From Onstottus_B arcticum (lineage in GTDB: Bacteria > Acidobacteriota > Blastocatellia > UBA7656): 64,000 bases of DNA. Each line of letters begins with the position of its first letter. Position 1 is the stretch's first letter. The DNA lies in the NCBI GenBank assembly GCA_038040485.1, contig JBBPIE010000008.1, forward strand, positions 1 to 64,000, read 5' to 3'. This document shows, piece by piece, positions 8,235 through 16,991 of the stretch. The position numbers were made by a program, and so were the translations under genes. Under the pieces are notes generated by a model. The model saw nothing but the letters and a program-made list of their open reading frames with translations. It made no database searches and was not told where the DNA came from.

Positions 8235-11200
8235 TTAGAGAGAAACCTTCAGGCCTAACTGGATCGAGCGAGGCCGTTGCGTTCGCCTGGGCACCAGAAA
8301 GTCTGCGTCGTCGCGGTCGATGAACTCCGATCCGAAACTGAACACCGTCATGTTGAACACGTTGAACGCATCAACTGCCGCGCGAAGCTTGATGTGCTCG
8401 GTTATTTTCAGGTTGCGCGAGACACGGAGGTCGATTGACCGCGTCCCCGGTCCGAGACCGTAGTTGCGCGCCAGATTCCCGGTTGATCCGATCGGAGCCA
8501 GCGCAAGCTGGTTCTTCAGTTCAGTCGCCGGGCTGCTTCCGGGACGGCGCCATTCGGGTCTGCCTATGTTTGACAAGAAGTTCGGCCGGTCGTTGGCGAT
8601 GTCGTTCAGGTTGCGGTCGAACCCCGCGCCGATGTTGAATGGTCGCGACGAACCGAACGAAACGATCGATGCCAGGTCCAACTCGACGCGCGGAACACGA
8701 AACAGACCGCTGAAAGTGAATCTGTGCCGCTGATCCTGGAGCGACAACGCGCGTTCCGCTCGCCGATCGTTCAGGTCTTGAGGGGAAGCCGTGTTTGTGG
8801 TTCCCTCGTCAATGTACTTCGAGAGCGTGTAGACCCCGCGAAAGTGCACGCGGCTCCCAAGTGCGTACCTCATCGAAAAGATCCCGCCGTGGTAGAACGA
8901 GTTTCCTGTTGATTCGAGGAGTTCGATTTCGTTCAGCGCCGGGTCTGGTCTCAGCGATCGAACCGCATTCAAAGCCGCCGTTATGTTCGACGAGCGCGGG
9001 GCATTCAGCCCCAGCGTAAGCACGCGCAGTCCGTTCTCGACTTTGATCGCCCCGCTGGTCGTCGAAGTGTTAGGTCCTGTGTCGAATCTCACGATGTCCG
9101 CGGTAGAGCCCGCAATTGGCCGCGTGCCGCCCGCGTCCGGCCTGTTATCGAAGTCGCGGCTCGCAAGATACTCGCTGAGATTGGCAAAGCCCGAAGGCAC
9201 CACCGGCGCGTTGACGTTGGTCTCGCGCCAGAGATGCGCGCCGCGCGTGTAGATGTAGTCGGCAGTCACAACCAGTTTCTTGCTGATCTGGCGCTCGATT
9301 CCAAGCCCCGACTGAATCGTGTACGGAATCTCCAGGCTCTGATCGACGCGGCGAAGAAACTTCGTCTCGTTGACCCCGAACTGCGTCACCAGCGACCGGT
9401 TGATGATTGGCTGAGGGAAACGAACCGAGGAGAGAAGAGCGGAGCTTATGTTCGAGTCGAGGATCGTCGTAGTCCTTCCAAGCGAGAAATCATCGATCGT
9501 GCGCAACAGCGCACGGTTGTAGAAGACCCCGAACCCCGCTCGCACCACAGTCTTTCCCGGCTCGGCCATTCGCTTGAAGCTGCGGAAGAGCTTGCCGCCG
9601 CCCGGGTCCCAGGCGATCGCAATGCGAGGGCTGAAGTTCCTACGATCATCTAGTATCGTCTCGTTGTCCCATCGCACGCCTGCCGAGAGCGTCAGGTTCG
9701 GCCTTAGCTTCCACTCGTCCTGAGCGAACAGGCCGATGACATCGTTCTCGAGCCTGCTCGAGGTGTCGAATCGTTGAACAAAGCGGCTTGGCTGGTTGGA
9801 GAGGAAGTCTTCGACGCTGTCAAACGTGAACTCGCCTCCGGCTGCGAACAGATCATCGAACCTCGACCGAATGAACTGGACGTCCCCGCCGAACTTGATC
9901 AAATGAGTGCCTCGAATGATCGACAGACTGTCTTGAATCTGGGTTCGCCGCTCTTCGCGGTTGAAAGCGGGCGACGCATCGCTGCCGGTGAACGAACCGG
10001 CCGTCAAGCGCGGTTCTTTGATGACCACGCCGATCGAATCTGCTGCGGTTTTGTTACGCGGCAAGAGACGCGAGTACTGAAAGCGTCCTTGATTGACGAC
10101 GCTGTTCGAGATGACCCAGTTGTCGGTATAGCTTATCGAATCAGAGTTCCGCCCCTGAATCAGGATCGTGTCAGCCAGACGAGTGACTCCGGGAAAGCCG
10201 CGTTTGTTTGCGCCGCGCAACAGGTCGAATCTTACGCTTCCATTGCGTGACGCGTTGAAGTTTAGATCGACGCGAGTGTTGATCAGATTCCTGGTCTCGG
10301 GTGTCGAGAACTCGTTAGTGAAGAACCCAACCGTATCGCCGGGAAGCACCGGGTTGTTCGGGCTCGGCAATGGAAAGAGAGGATTGGTTGCTACCGGCAC
10401 GAGAGCGTTCACTTCCACGGAGTCGGGCACGTCGAGCCGTTCATAGCTGGCGAAGAAGAACTCTTTTTGTTTACGGATCGGACCCGAGACCAGCGCGCCT
10501 TCGCGACGTTCTTGAAGCGAGATTCTCCCAAGGCCTCGCGCGTTTCGGAAGTACGTATTTGCGTTGAGCGATTCGTCTCCGAAGTAGAAGTAACCTTCGC
10601 ACTTGTAGCCGTTGGCCCCGCCGCGGGTCCTGATGTTTATCCGCCCTCCCGACGCGCGGCCATACTCCGCCGCGTACTGATTCGTTATGATCTGCAGCTC
10701 GGCTACCGATTCAGGATTCAGCGTGATTCGCTCGCGAGCCGTGCGATCGTCGTTGTTGTCCAGGCCGTCGATCGTTATGTTGTTGGAAGTCGCGGGCGAC
10801 CCGGTCAGCGAGAATGAACCGGCTTCTTCGGGCGAATCACGAAGGAACACGCCTCGGCCCTCGTCGCCCAACTGAGACGTGGACAGCGGGGCTTCGGCGA
10901 CACCTCCCAAAAGGAAAACCAACTGAAGCGGGTCTCGATTGATGATCGGGAGCTCTTCGAGTTCGCGTCGAATCAGAGTATCGCCGGCAACGGTCCGAGT
11001 GGTGTCGATCAACGGAACGGCGGAGCTGACGATAGTCACTTGCTCCGCCGCGCCTGCGGGCGCAAGGGTGAACTCAACCGCTACGGTCCGCCCGCTTGTG
11101 ACGTCTGTTTGGGTGCGCTCCTCGTCTTTGAATCCGGCAGCCGTGGCCTTGAGCGTATAGTCGCCCGGTGTGTTGACCGAGATTCGGTAGCGCCCATCAG

Positions 11201-11411
11201 CGTCGGTGAGCGTAGACCGCTCTGCGCCGGTCGCAGTATGAAGCGCACTGATGGTCGCGCCCGCGACAACGGCGCCGGCGCTGTCCCGAACGACGCCTTC
11301 GAATCTGGTGTTGTCGAGGTCGTCAGACCGCGACGGAATTGGTGAGTTAACCGCGATCAGAAAGAGTACGAACAGCGCTGGCAGGCAGCGAGAGGACAGT
11401 CTTTGTAGCAT
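8235..11411 (-). CDS. TonB-dependent receptor with N-terminal carboxypeptidase-regulatory domain (Oar-like)
   Basis: Outer-membrane beta-barrel transporter or adhesin, 1,058 residues from ATG 11411. A signal peptide is followed by a CarboxypepD_reg-like Ig domain (about 35-110; VVRDSAGAVVAGATISAL), then a plug domain with SFSLTGSPATSNNITIDGLD and GRASGGRINIRTRGG, and a long C-terminal barrel. The size and architecture match the expanded Oar/TonB receptor family typical of Acidobacteriota. The first 15 in-frame codons upstream lack an RBS, whereas ATG 11411 has GGAGG 10 bp upstream. A promoter is visible at 11465-11493. Glycan, peptide or polymer uptake are all possible; nothing here fixes the substrate. 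Confidence 0.92.
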   Translation of the reverse strand: MLQRLSSRCLPALFVLFLIAVNSPIPSRSDDLDNTRFEGVVRDSAGAVVAGATISALHTATGAERSTLTDADGRYRISVNTPGDYTLKATAAGFKDEERTQTDVTSGRTVAVEFTLAPAGAAEQVTIVSSAVPLIDTTRTVAGDTLIRRELEELPIINRDPLQLVFLLGGVAEAPLSTSQLGDEGRGVFLRDSPEEAGSFSLTGSPATSNNITIDGLDNNDDRTARERITLNPESVAELQIITNQYAAEYGRASGGRINIRTRGGANGYKCEGYFYFGDESLNANTYFRNARGLGRISLQERREGALVSGPIRKQKEFFFASYERLDVPDSVEVNALVPVATNPLFPLPSPNNPVLPGDTVGFFTNEFSTPETRNLINTRVDLNFNASRNGSVRFDLLRGANKRGFPGVTRLADTILIQGRNSDSISYTDNWVISNSVVNQGRFQYSRLLPRNKTAADSIGVVIKEPRLTAGSFTGSDASPAFNREERRTQIQDSLSIIRGTHLIKFGGDVQFIRSRFDDLFAAGGEFTFDSVEDFLSNQPSRFVQRFDTSSRLENDVIGLFAQDEWKLRPNLTLSAGVRWDNETILDDRRNFSPRIAIAWDPGGGKLFRSFKRMAEPGKTVVRAGFGVFYNRALLRTIDDFSLGRTTTILDSNISSALLSSVRFPQPIINRSLVTQFGVNETKFLRRVDQSLEIPYTIQSGLGIERQISKKLVVTADYIYTRGAHLWRETNVNAPVVPSGFANLSEYLASRDFDNRPDAGGTRPIAGSTADIVRFDTGPNTSTTSGAIKVENGLRVLTLGLNAPRSSNITAALNAVRSLRPDPALNEIELLESTGNSFYHGGIFSMRYALGSRVHFRGVYTLSKYIDEGTTNTASPQDLNDRRAERALSLQDQRHRFTFSGLFRVPRVELDLASIVSFGSSRPFNIGAGFDRNLNDIANDRPNFLSNIGRPEWRRPGSSPATELKNQLALAPIGSTGNLARNYGLGPGTRSIDLRVSRNLKITEHIKLRAAVDAFNVFNMTVFSFGSEFIDRDDADFLVPRRTQRPRSIQLGLKVSL

Positions 11412-11464
11412 TGTGGGAGCACCTCCGCGTTTGTACCTCAAGTGAACCCACAACACCGGTCGGT

Positions 11465-11493
11465 ACTATACGACGAAAATCAAATGCGGACAA
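11465..11493 (-). promoter_or_regulatory. promoter of the TonB-dependent receptor gene
   Basis: On the minus strand TTGTCC (11488-11493) and TATAGT (11465-11470) are spaced by 17 bp, about 50 bp upstream of ATG 11411. The resulting leader carries the GGAGG RBS. Confidence 0.6.
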
Positions 11494-11924
11494 TGCGGAT
11501 CTCGATCGCATTGCCTCTAAGCTTTCGAGTTCTGACGTGAGACTGATTGGCGAGCCCGCTGCGTCCGCCGGGCTACCAGAATTTGGATTCCGGGCACTCG
11601 CGAAGAGTTTGGAAGGCTGAGCCCGCAGATAACCACGGAGATCGGCGCCGAGTATTTATGTGCCTATTCAACGGAACGCCAGCCTGACGATACAAGGTTC
11701 CACGCCATTAGCGTGTACGCAACGATACCTGGGCTACAGGTGCGCTCGCGGCGCGGCATTTACGCTAACATGATCGCTCAATGAGAATTGAAAAACGTCC
11801 AGCGGAAAGGAGGTGAAGCTGCCGAGCGACCAATACTTTCGCAGTTGCGAGGGCAACGAACTTGTGACGAGAGTCAGTCATCTTTCCTCGATCGAGTCAT
11901 CCGAATGTAGTGGTGACGGCCATG
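11494..11924. other. intergenic region between TonB receptor and peptide-modification island
   Basis: About 430 bp without a convincing gene. It contains AAAGGAGGTGA at about 11806-11816, a near-perfect anti-SD complement, on the plus strand. No ATG, GTG or TTG follows at proper distance, and the only frame after it runs into the HExxH gene on the other strand. No terminator or repeat was recognised. It separates the receptor promoter from the 3' end of the minus-strand island. Confidence 0.4.
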
Positions 11925-12857
11925 TCATTCGCGCCTGTTCAATCGAGCGTCTAGCTCCTCGACCACAATATCTAACCCGACGGTGCCTCTCTCCCGGCGG
12001 CTCCATATGATCTGAACATCGTTCTCGGTGAGTCGAGACCCAAGCTTCGCTCCGAGCTTATCGTAAATATTCCGACGGCTCGCAAGCGTCGCGTAGCCGG
12101 GTTCCAACGCTGAGCGAACCAATTGACCTGATGCGTGAAAGACGATGAGGTGAAATAGCTCGACGGCAAAATGCTCGGTTCGACCCAGGCGTTTGCAGGC
12201 CGTGCGAATAGCGGCAAAACCCCCATTCGCCTGGGGTAACGCGCGCGATGCCGCCACGTGACTCAACTCATGCAGGAGGACTTCAACAAGCGAAATGCCT
12301 TTGAACTTATCCACGCCAATCACAGTGGGGTGGCTGTAAGCGCCGACCGGTTCGTGGCAAATAGGCACTAACAAGACTTCAAACGGGTCGTTTCCTAGAT
12401 CGAGGCCAAGTAGGCGTCCTAACTCGGCAAGTAAAACGTCTTTGACCGGATGCAGGCTAGAGTGAAGCTCGCGGAGTGATTCATCTAAAGTGTCGCGATC
12501 CGCTTTCCAGAGTCCTCGCTCATAGTCATCAGCCACTGATGCCAGGGCCTCAGCAAGCTCACCAGCCAGCGAGGAAGCGCGATCATTAAGGACCGTCCGT
12601 AGCGCTGCCTCACTTTCCACATGGGATAAGGGAGGCTCGAGCCAACTGAACGGGCCAAGCGGGACATAGAGAGCAGCTACGCGCTCGACCGCTGCAGTCC
12701 AGCCAGAGTCCTCGGTTCGGCCGGAGAGCCTGAAATCACGCGCTTGCCTCACCACACGATGATAGAGTGAACTCCAAAAGTTATATTGTAGTACCACGGC
12801 TGGAGCGGCCCCGGTGGGGATCTCAGCTATTGCAGAGTTGTTGCGACTAAAGGACAT
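11925..12857 (-). CDS. HExxH-motif protein of the putative RiPP island (peptidase or peptide hydroxylase)
   Basis: Last gene of the island, 310 residues from ATG 12857 (GAGG 9 bp upstream; GTG 12872 lacks an RBS). The key motif VLLHELSHVAASRAL contains HELSH at about 196-200, an HExxH metal site. A second conserved-looking stretch, HFAVELFHLIVFHASGQ (about 229-245), carries further His and Glu residues. No signal peptide or membrane helix is seen. Two readings fit. It may be a zinc peptidase that removes the leader of the modified peptides. Alternatively it may be related to the HExxH proteins of RiPP clusters described as 2-oxoglutarate-dependent peptide hydroxylases. It follows the partner gene by 36 bp and is surely co-transcribed. 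The family assignment is inference. Confidence 0.7.
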   Translation of the reverse strand: MSFSRNNSAIAEIPTGAAPAVVLQYNFWSSLYHRVVRQARDFRLSGRTEDSGWTAAVERVAALYVPLGPFSWLEPPLSHVESEAALRTVLNDRASSLAGELAEALASVADDYERGLWKADRDTLDESLRELHSSLHPVKDVLLAELGRLLGLDLGNDPFEVLLVPICHEPVGAYSHPTVIGVDKFKGISLVEVLLHELSHVAASRALPQANGGFAAIRTACKRLGRTEHFAVELFHLIVFHASGQLVRSALEPGYATLASRRNIYDKLGAKLGSRLTENDVQIIWSRRERGTVGLDIVVEELDARLNRRE

Positions 12858-12893
12858 CCACAGTTTCCTCACTTACAAACGCACAGAACCGCT

Positions 12894-13787
12894 TCAGGGC
12901 ATGGTTGTGGCGGGGACGAAAGTGAAGGTGATAATACCGCGTTGAAGGAGTTCCAAACAGAGGTTACGTACGCGGCCTCGAAGACGCAATCTCGCCCATC
13001 TGCCTCGCTGACCAAACAATTCGCCAAGGTGGTCAACGATACGGTTGAAAGAGTCAGAACCGTTAGCAGCGAGCAAGAAAGCCGCCGTAGCCGTGTTGAT
13101 CGCCTCTTGCTGCAACACGCCGCCCGCTTGCACGTGGAGCAAGATTGTTGAAGGTTTCGGGTTCACATCAGTGGGAGTTCGCGAGCTCGCTGTTTTCTCG
13201 CAGATCCGCTCGACATCGTACGAAAACGACAAGACGGCTTGGTAAGGGTGCCGATGAAGGTATACGGGCCGCCCGCTTTTCAGAGCCGCGACAAACTCCG
13301 ATGCAGAGGCTATTGCCCCTTCTAACCAGAAAGGCTCGTCGTATTCGAGGCGGAGTTGCATACTTGAGAGTTCATAGAGCAAAACGTCATGAAGGTAAGG
13401 TGGCCCGAGTGAATCTTGCTCAAGCCGGTCCAGCAGGTAGTGCGCGAACGCGCGGGCTTCGGGGTATTTCCGGTGATCCGCGGGCGGCGAGGAATCATTG
13501 AACGCGTACACAACTTCTTGTAGCCTCGATCCCAGCAAGAATGCCGAGTTTGGCAGAGCTTCGCGAAGGCTCCCGAGACGATTGCCGAGCAACAACTCCG
13601 CGAACAAGGAGGTGCGTTCGGGATCCAGGCCGCGTAACCGCTCCGCAACTTCCGGCTCGATCTGCCAACGTTCCTCCAGCGGCGCGCCGGAGAGGACGAC
13701 TTCGCGAAATGATGAGTCTGTCAGAAGGCGCGCGTAAGCGTACTGAAAGGCCAGCTCTGACTGGGCGGTAACGTGAGTGTCAGGCAT
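12894..13787 (-). CDS. MNIO partner protein (putative leader-binding, BufC/MbnC-like role)
   Basis: 297 residues, overlapping the DUF692 enzyme gene by 8 bp, as partner proteins of multinuclear iron enzymes usually are. The N-terminal half is helical with a TDSSFREVVLSGAP segment and LLGNRLGSLREALP (67-79). The C-terminal half (about 185-297) has FSYDVERI, a small beta region (STILLHVQAGG) and a helix-rich end suggestive of a winged-helix/RRE-like fold. In characterised systems such partners bind the precursor leader and hand the core to the MNIO. The same region is found at the C-terminus of the glycosyltransferase at 14982-16991 (FTFDVERV, YVFFHEGS, LSRLHELL, LEGLYWEGAICF), so two island proteins share one putative recruiting domain. 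Family membership is inferred from context and pattern. Confidence 0.75.
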   Translation of the reverse strand: MPDTHVTAQSELAFQYAYARLLTDSSFREVVLSGAPLEERWQIEPEVAERLRGLDPERTSLFAELLLGNRLGSLREALPNSAFLLGSRLQEVVYAFNDSSPPADHRKYPEARAFAHYLLDRLEQDSLGPPYLHDVLLYELSSMQLRLEYDEPFWLEGAIASASEFVAALKSGRPVYLHRHPYQAVLSFSYDVERICEKTASSRTPTDVNPKPSTILLHVQAGGVLQQEAINTATAAFLLAANGSDSFNRIVDHLGELFGQRGRWARLRLRGRVRNLCLELLQRGIITFTFVPATTMP

Positions 13788-14727
13788 GGGTGTAACCGGC
13801 GTACGGGACCATCCACTTGGGCGTTTGCACGGCCAAATCAGCGTGATACGGTCCCCAATGGTTTCGAACTACATCGCGCACCTGGTCCAACTCATCAAGG
13901 AGTTCGCCAAAAGGTGGGAAGTTCTGGTCTCGTTCAATAAGAATACCGCGAAGGTTTGGCATCCGTGGCGCAACATACCTTAGAAGATCGAAAACGTCCG
14001 AAGGCACGGGATGGCTATGAGTGTCAAGGAGGACCGAACTGAGGTAGTAGCCACCGGCCAGATGGATTTGTACGACGCGTTCTAGTGGAACCGAGTCGAG
14101 GAAGACATAAGGATCGTAATTCATGTTGACAGCGTTGTTTTGCACATTCGTAAGGTCAAGCAGCAGGTAGCAGTCTGCGCCTTCCACTACCCGGCTGATG
14201 AATTCCGCCTCGGACATCTCTCGCGGGAGAGGTTGGAAGTAATAGGATATGTTCTCCAAGAGGAAAGGACAATCAAAGGAGCTCGCGGCGTATCGAGCAT
14301 TAGCGATGATATTGGCGCTGCTGGCTTCGCTGAACGGTACAGGTGTGAGATTCCCGATTGCCAGCCCGGGGACTCGCGTAAGACAGAGATGGTCGCTGAC
14401 CCAATAAGCGCGTGCCCAATCCGCGACCTGCCGCATTTTTTGGAGGTGACTCTGGTCAACCGAGCCAAACGTTCCTATCGAGAGTTCCACACCATGCAAG
14501 ACTAAGGGAACCACTTCGGCGAGTTCTTGAACTTCTGCTCGTTTGTGTGGAGGCATATCGATATAGTGCTCCGTCATCACTTCCAGAAAGTCGATCCGGT
14601 TCGAGTATCGCAGAAGGTCTTCTTTTATCTCTTGCCGGAAACCAAGTCCGACGCCCAGGAACGGTAAATCGCTGGGGAAACGTCGGCGAGAGCCAGCTTT
14701 TCCTAACTGCGGCGTGGCCTCATTCAT
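13780..14727 (-). CDS. DUF692 family multinuclear non-heme iron oxidative enzyme (MNIO)
   Basis: TIM-barrel enzyme of the MbnB/TglH/BufB/ApyH superfamily, which uses a di- or tri-iron centre to modify Cys, Asp or Asn in ribosomal peptides. The 315-residue length is normal for the family. Expected conserved stretches are visible in order: FLGVGLGFRQE, IDFLEVMTEHYID, LVLHGVELSIGTFG, VSDHLCLT, PFLLENISYYF, EAEFISRVVEGADCYLLLDL, TNVQNNAVN, VVQIHLAGG and LLDTHSHPV. These supply the His, Glu, Asp and Asn metal ligands. It starts at ATG 14727, overlapping the stop of a small precursor-like gene by 4 bp (ATGA), and overlaps the partner gene downstream by 8 bp. The tight coupling marks it as the core enzyme of the island. 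The reaction performed is unknown. Confidence 0.93.
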   Translation of the reverse strand: MNEATPQLGKAGSRRRFPSDLPFLGVGLGFRQEIKEDLLRYSNRIDFLEVMTEHYIDMPPHKRAEVQELAEVVPLVLHGVELSIGTFGSVDQSHLQKMRQVADWARAYWVSDHLCLTRVPGLAIGNLTPVPFSEASSANIIANARYAASSFDCPFLLENISYYFQPLPREMSEAEFISRVVEGADCYLLLDLTNVQNNAVNMNYDPYVFLDSVPLERVVQIHLAGGYYLSSVLLDTHSHPVPSDVFDLLRYVAPRMPNLRGILIERDQNFPPFGELLDELDQVRDVVRNHWGPYHADLAVQTPKWMVPYAGYTHA

Positions 14728-14915
14728 CGTTTTCTCCTCCCGTCGTTAGCAGGCTCAGGAAAGACGGAGGTTAAACGCTGGCGGGTGGCAACCACGCGGA
14801 AAACGGCTTTGTCGTCCTTATGGAGGATTTCTCGAACGCGCTCAAGGGTGACATGGCCAGCCACCTGAAGATTGGGCGGTTGCTTCGATTGGGATCGTTT
14901 TTTCTTGGAAGCCAT
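14724..14915 (-). CDS. putative RiPP precursor peptide 1 (Cys-free core)
   Basis: 63-residue basic peptide with a strong RBS (AGGAGG, 7 bp before ATG 14915), translationally coupled to the MNIO gene by a 4-bp overlap. Residues 16-48 (from LQVAGHVTLERV through FRVVATRQRL) resemble residues 8-40 of the second small peptide at 17189-17428: both show LQVxG, a hydrophobic/Glu helix, then F and AT. This is read as a common leader. The remaining core (about 49-63) is short, ends in PEPANDGRRKR and has no Cys. If modified by the MNIO, the target would have to be Asn57, Asp58 or another residue, as in the Asp- and Asn-modifying MNIO branches. It could instead be a small regulatory or carrier protein. 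Confidence 0.65.
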   Translation of the reverse strand: MASKKKRSQSKQPPNLQVAGHVTLERVREILHKDDKAVFRVVATRQRLTSVFPEPANDGRRKR

Positions 14916-14981
14916 GATCTTACCTCCTCTTAATCCTCGGCGTGACGGAGTCCGGCGCCAATTGCTCGAAACATCGACGAG

Positions 14982-16991
14982 TTAAGGAGCCGATTCGAAA
15001 CAAATGGCGCCCTCCCAATACAAACCTTCGAGAGCGGAGAGCACACCAGGTCTTAGACTCTCGGTCGACTCGGTGCGCAAGAGTTCGTGAAGTCGCGAGA
15101 GGAGCTCGCTCGTAGCCAGGCGCTCCTGGTCGAGCACAGCAACAAGGGCGGCAGTCGAAGGGCCGATACGCATTGGGAGCGAGCCCTCATGGAAAAAGAC
15201 GTACACAGGATGCTTGCTAGCAAACTTCAACTCTGCGTTATCACAGACGGGTTCCCCGGCGGCAACGAATTCCGCGACTCGCTCCACATCGAAGGTGAAT
15301 TCCTGGACTTCCCAAGCGCCTCGCATAACCGGGACTAGAGCGCTTGGATCGCTCGGAAAGCTGCCTTGCGCCTTGCTCTTCTCCAATGGGTCCTTGTCGC
15401 CGTACTTAGACCATTGGTGCATCTTGTACTCGTAGCGACAAACGTCTCCGATCAAGCTCGGGTCTGAGTCGCTTGCGAGCGCATCATATGTCTGTTGCCC
15501 AAGCTCCATTGCGAGGCCTCGGCGATCCTCTGCATCGACTCCGACTCCAGAGCCCTGAAATGCAAGCCGCAGTCGGTGCTTCTTTTCATCATCCAGCAAC
15601 GCGTGAACGTACGGATACATTTGACCTATCATTTCGAGCGGCTCTCGGCGCTCTTCGAGAAGCGATTCCGTAACGTGCTCTCCCTGCAGTTGCCCCAGAG
15701 CACCGTCGCTGGCAGCCCGTTCCAGAACCCGTTCCAAAGCGCCTATGTAAGAACGGTAGCTGGGAAGTCCTTCGACAAGTTCCGCCCCGGCTCGCCCGAT
15801 CTCTTGGGAACGCCTTCGATCTGCTAGCGCGAAGCCTATAGCCTCCGCGAGTTTCTTATGATTGCGTGGGTCGGAAACGACGATCAGGTTTTGACGATCG
15901 CGGGCTTTCCACCGAAAGAGCTGCTTGCGCAAGACCTCTTCCGAAACGATCAGGCAACCGCCGCAACTTAAGATCTCGGTGGGAATTGTAGGTGTATGCG
16001 CCACGATCGGGAAATCCCGCTCAAGGAAAGCAACTGCGTCGCAGGCTCTAATAAAAGCGGGTATCTGCCAGTGCGGTATGAAGGGATGTACCCTGAGATG
16101 TTTCTGGACGCCCAGTTCGAGGGCCAGGTCGTAGAATGTGAGCTCTTGCCAGCCACGAGATAAAGCAACGCATTGAACTGCGAACCCGTCTTGTGACAAT
16201 CGGCCGACCGCATGAAGCAGATCAAAGGTACCTTTGTATTCGCCCATTTTTCCGTAGATGCCCAGTACCGGCAGGTTCGGATCCAGGGAGCGCGCGAAGT
16301 TTCGCAGTGGGTCCCCTTCGTCGAGATTCGAACTGTGTTCCCGCAGTAGCGCATCCAGGTTCAGCGGCTTCCGTTCAGCGTTGAAAAACTCTCCAGGGAG
16401 GCCAAATCCAACCGATGTTTCGATTCGCTCTTCAGGAACACCGTAAGACGCTACGATGCGGCGCGAAGGTCCGCCGGACAGAACGCAGTTGGCGTGCGTG
16501 AGAACCTCACGATAAGCTGTTGTAAGCTCGGTTATAGGCATCAACCGATGAAGATCACTTCCGGCGTGTTTGAAAACATAGGGTATGTTAGTCCAATAGC
16601 TGGCTAGCTGAGCGGCCATGCCATACGGTTCGAGATAGTACGAGAATATGACCTTGCAGTCGTGCTTGCGGATAAGATCTGTCGCGCGAGAAGCCAAACG
16701 GCTTACGGTGGGATTGCCCATCGGGATGTAGTACAGCGTGCTCCTATCCGGTGGTGTCGTGCTATGCACTTCGACTCTACCATTCGGCGTTGGAAAGGAA
16801 GGCGCATACATCCCCGGCTCGGCACGGTCCGCCTCTGGAATGCGGATGCGAAATGTTTCTTCGACCTCCTCGGCATTAGTAACAACGAAGACTTGGTGAC
16901 CTCGCTCAGCTAACCCCCGCGCGGCCCAATAGCACTGCATACTAACGCCGCCTTGGATTGGCGGGTATTTGCAGATAAAGCAAATATTCAC
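14982..16991 (-). CDS. GT4-type glycosyltransferase fused to an MNIO-partner-like domain
   Basis: 669 residues, two modules. Residues 1-about 425 form a GT-B glycosyltransferase of the GT4 type: PPIQGGVSMQCYWAARGLAERGH at the N-terminal acceptor domain, GIYGKMGEYKG (244-254) and PTIPTEILSCGGCLIVSE (334-351) at the nucleotide-sugar site. Residues about 440-669 are unlike a GT4 tail. They track the stand-alone partner protein: DVCRYEYKMHQW (516-527) against DVLLYELSSMQL, FTFDVERV (565-572) against FSYDVERI, then a small beta segment and a helical end with WEGAICF against QRGIITF. The simplest reading is a sugar transferase that carries its own leader-recognition domain. Start is GTG 16991 with a weak RBS. 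It sits between the two precursor genes. Donor sugar and acceptor residue are unknown. Confidence 0.85.
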   Translation of the reverse strand: MNICFICKYPPIQGGVSMQCYWAARGLAERGHQVFVVTNAEEVEETFRIRIPEADRAEPGMYAPSFPTPNGRVEVHSTTPPDRSTLYYIPMGNPTVSRLASRATDLIRKHDCKVIFSYYLEPYGMAAQLASYWTNIPYVFKHAGSDLHRLMPITELTTAYREVLTHANCVLSGGPSRRIVASYGVPEERIETSVGFGLPGEFFNAERKPLNLDALLREHSSNLDEGDPLRNFARSLDPNLPVLGIYGKMGEYKGTFDLLHAVGRLSQDGFAVQCVALSRGWQELTFYDLALELGVQKHLRVHPFIPHWQIPAFIRACDAVAFLERDFPIVAHTPTIPTEILSCGGCLIVSEEVLRKQLFRWKARDRQNLIVVSDPRNHKKLAEAIGFALADRRRSQEIGRAGAELVEGLPSYRSYIGALERVLERAASDGALGQLQGEHVTESLLEERREPLEMIGQMYPYVHALLDDEKKHRLRLAFQGSGVGVDAEDRRGLAMELGQQTYDALASDSDPSLIGDVCRYEYKMHQWSKYGDKDPLEKSKAQGSFPSDPSALVPVMRGAWEVQEFTFDVERVAEFVAAGEPVCDNAELKFASKHPVYVFFHEGSLPMRIGPSTAALVAVLDQERLATSELLSRLHELLRTESTESLRPGVLSALEGLYWEGAICFESAP

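Noticed and set aside
11806..11924. Perfect-looking AAAGGAGGTGA RBS on the plus strand with a short open frame after it
   Set aside because: The only in-frame start lies inside the RBS itself, and the frame runs antisense into the HExxH gene. No suitable ATG, GTG or TTG follows at normal spacing.
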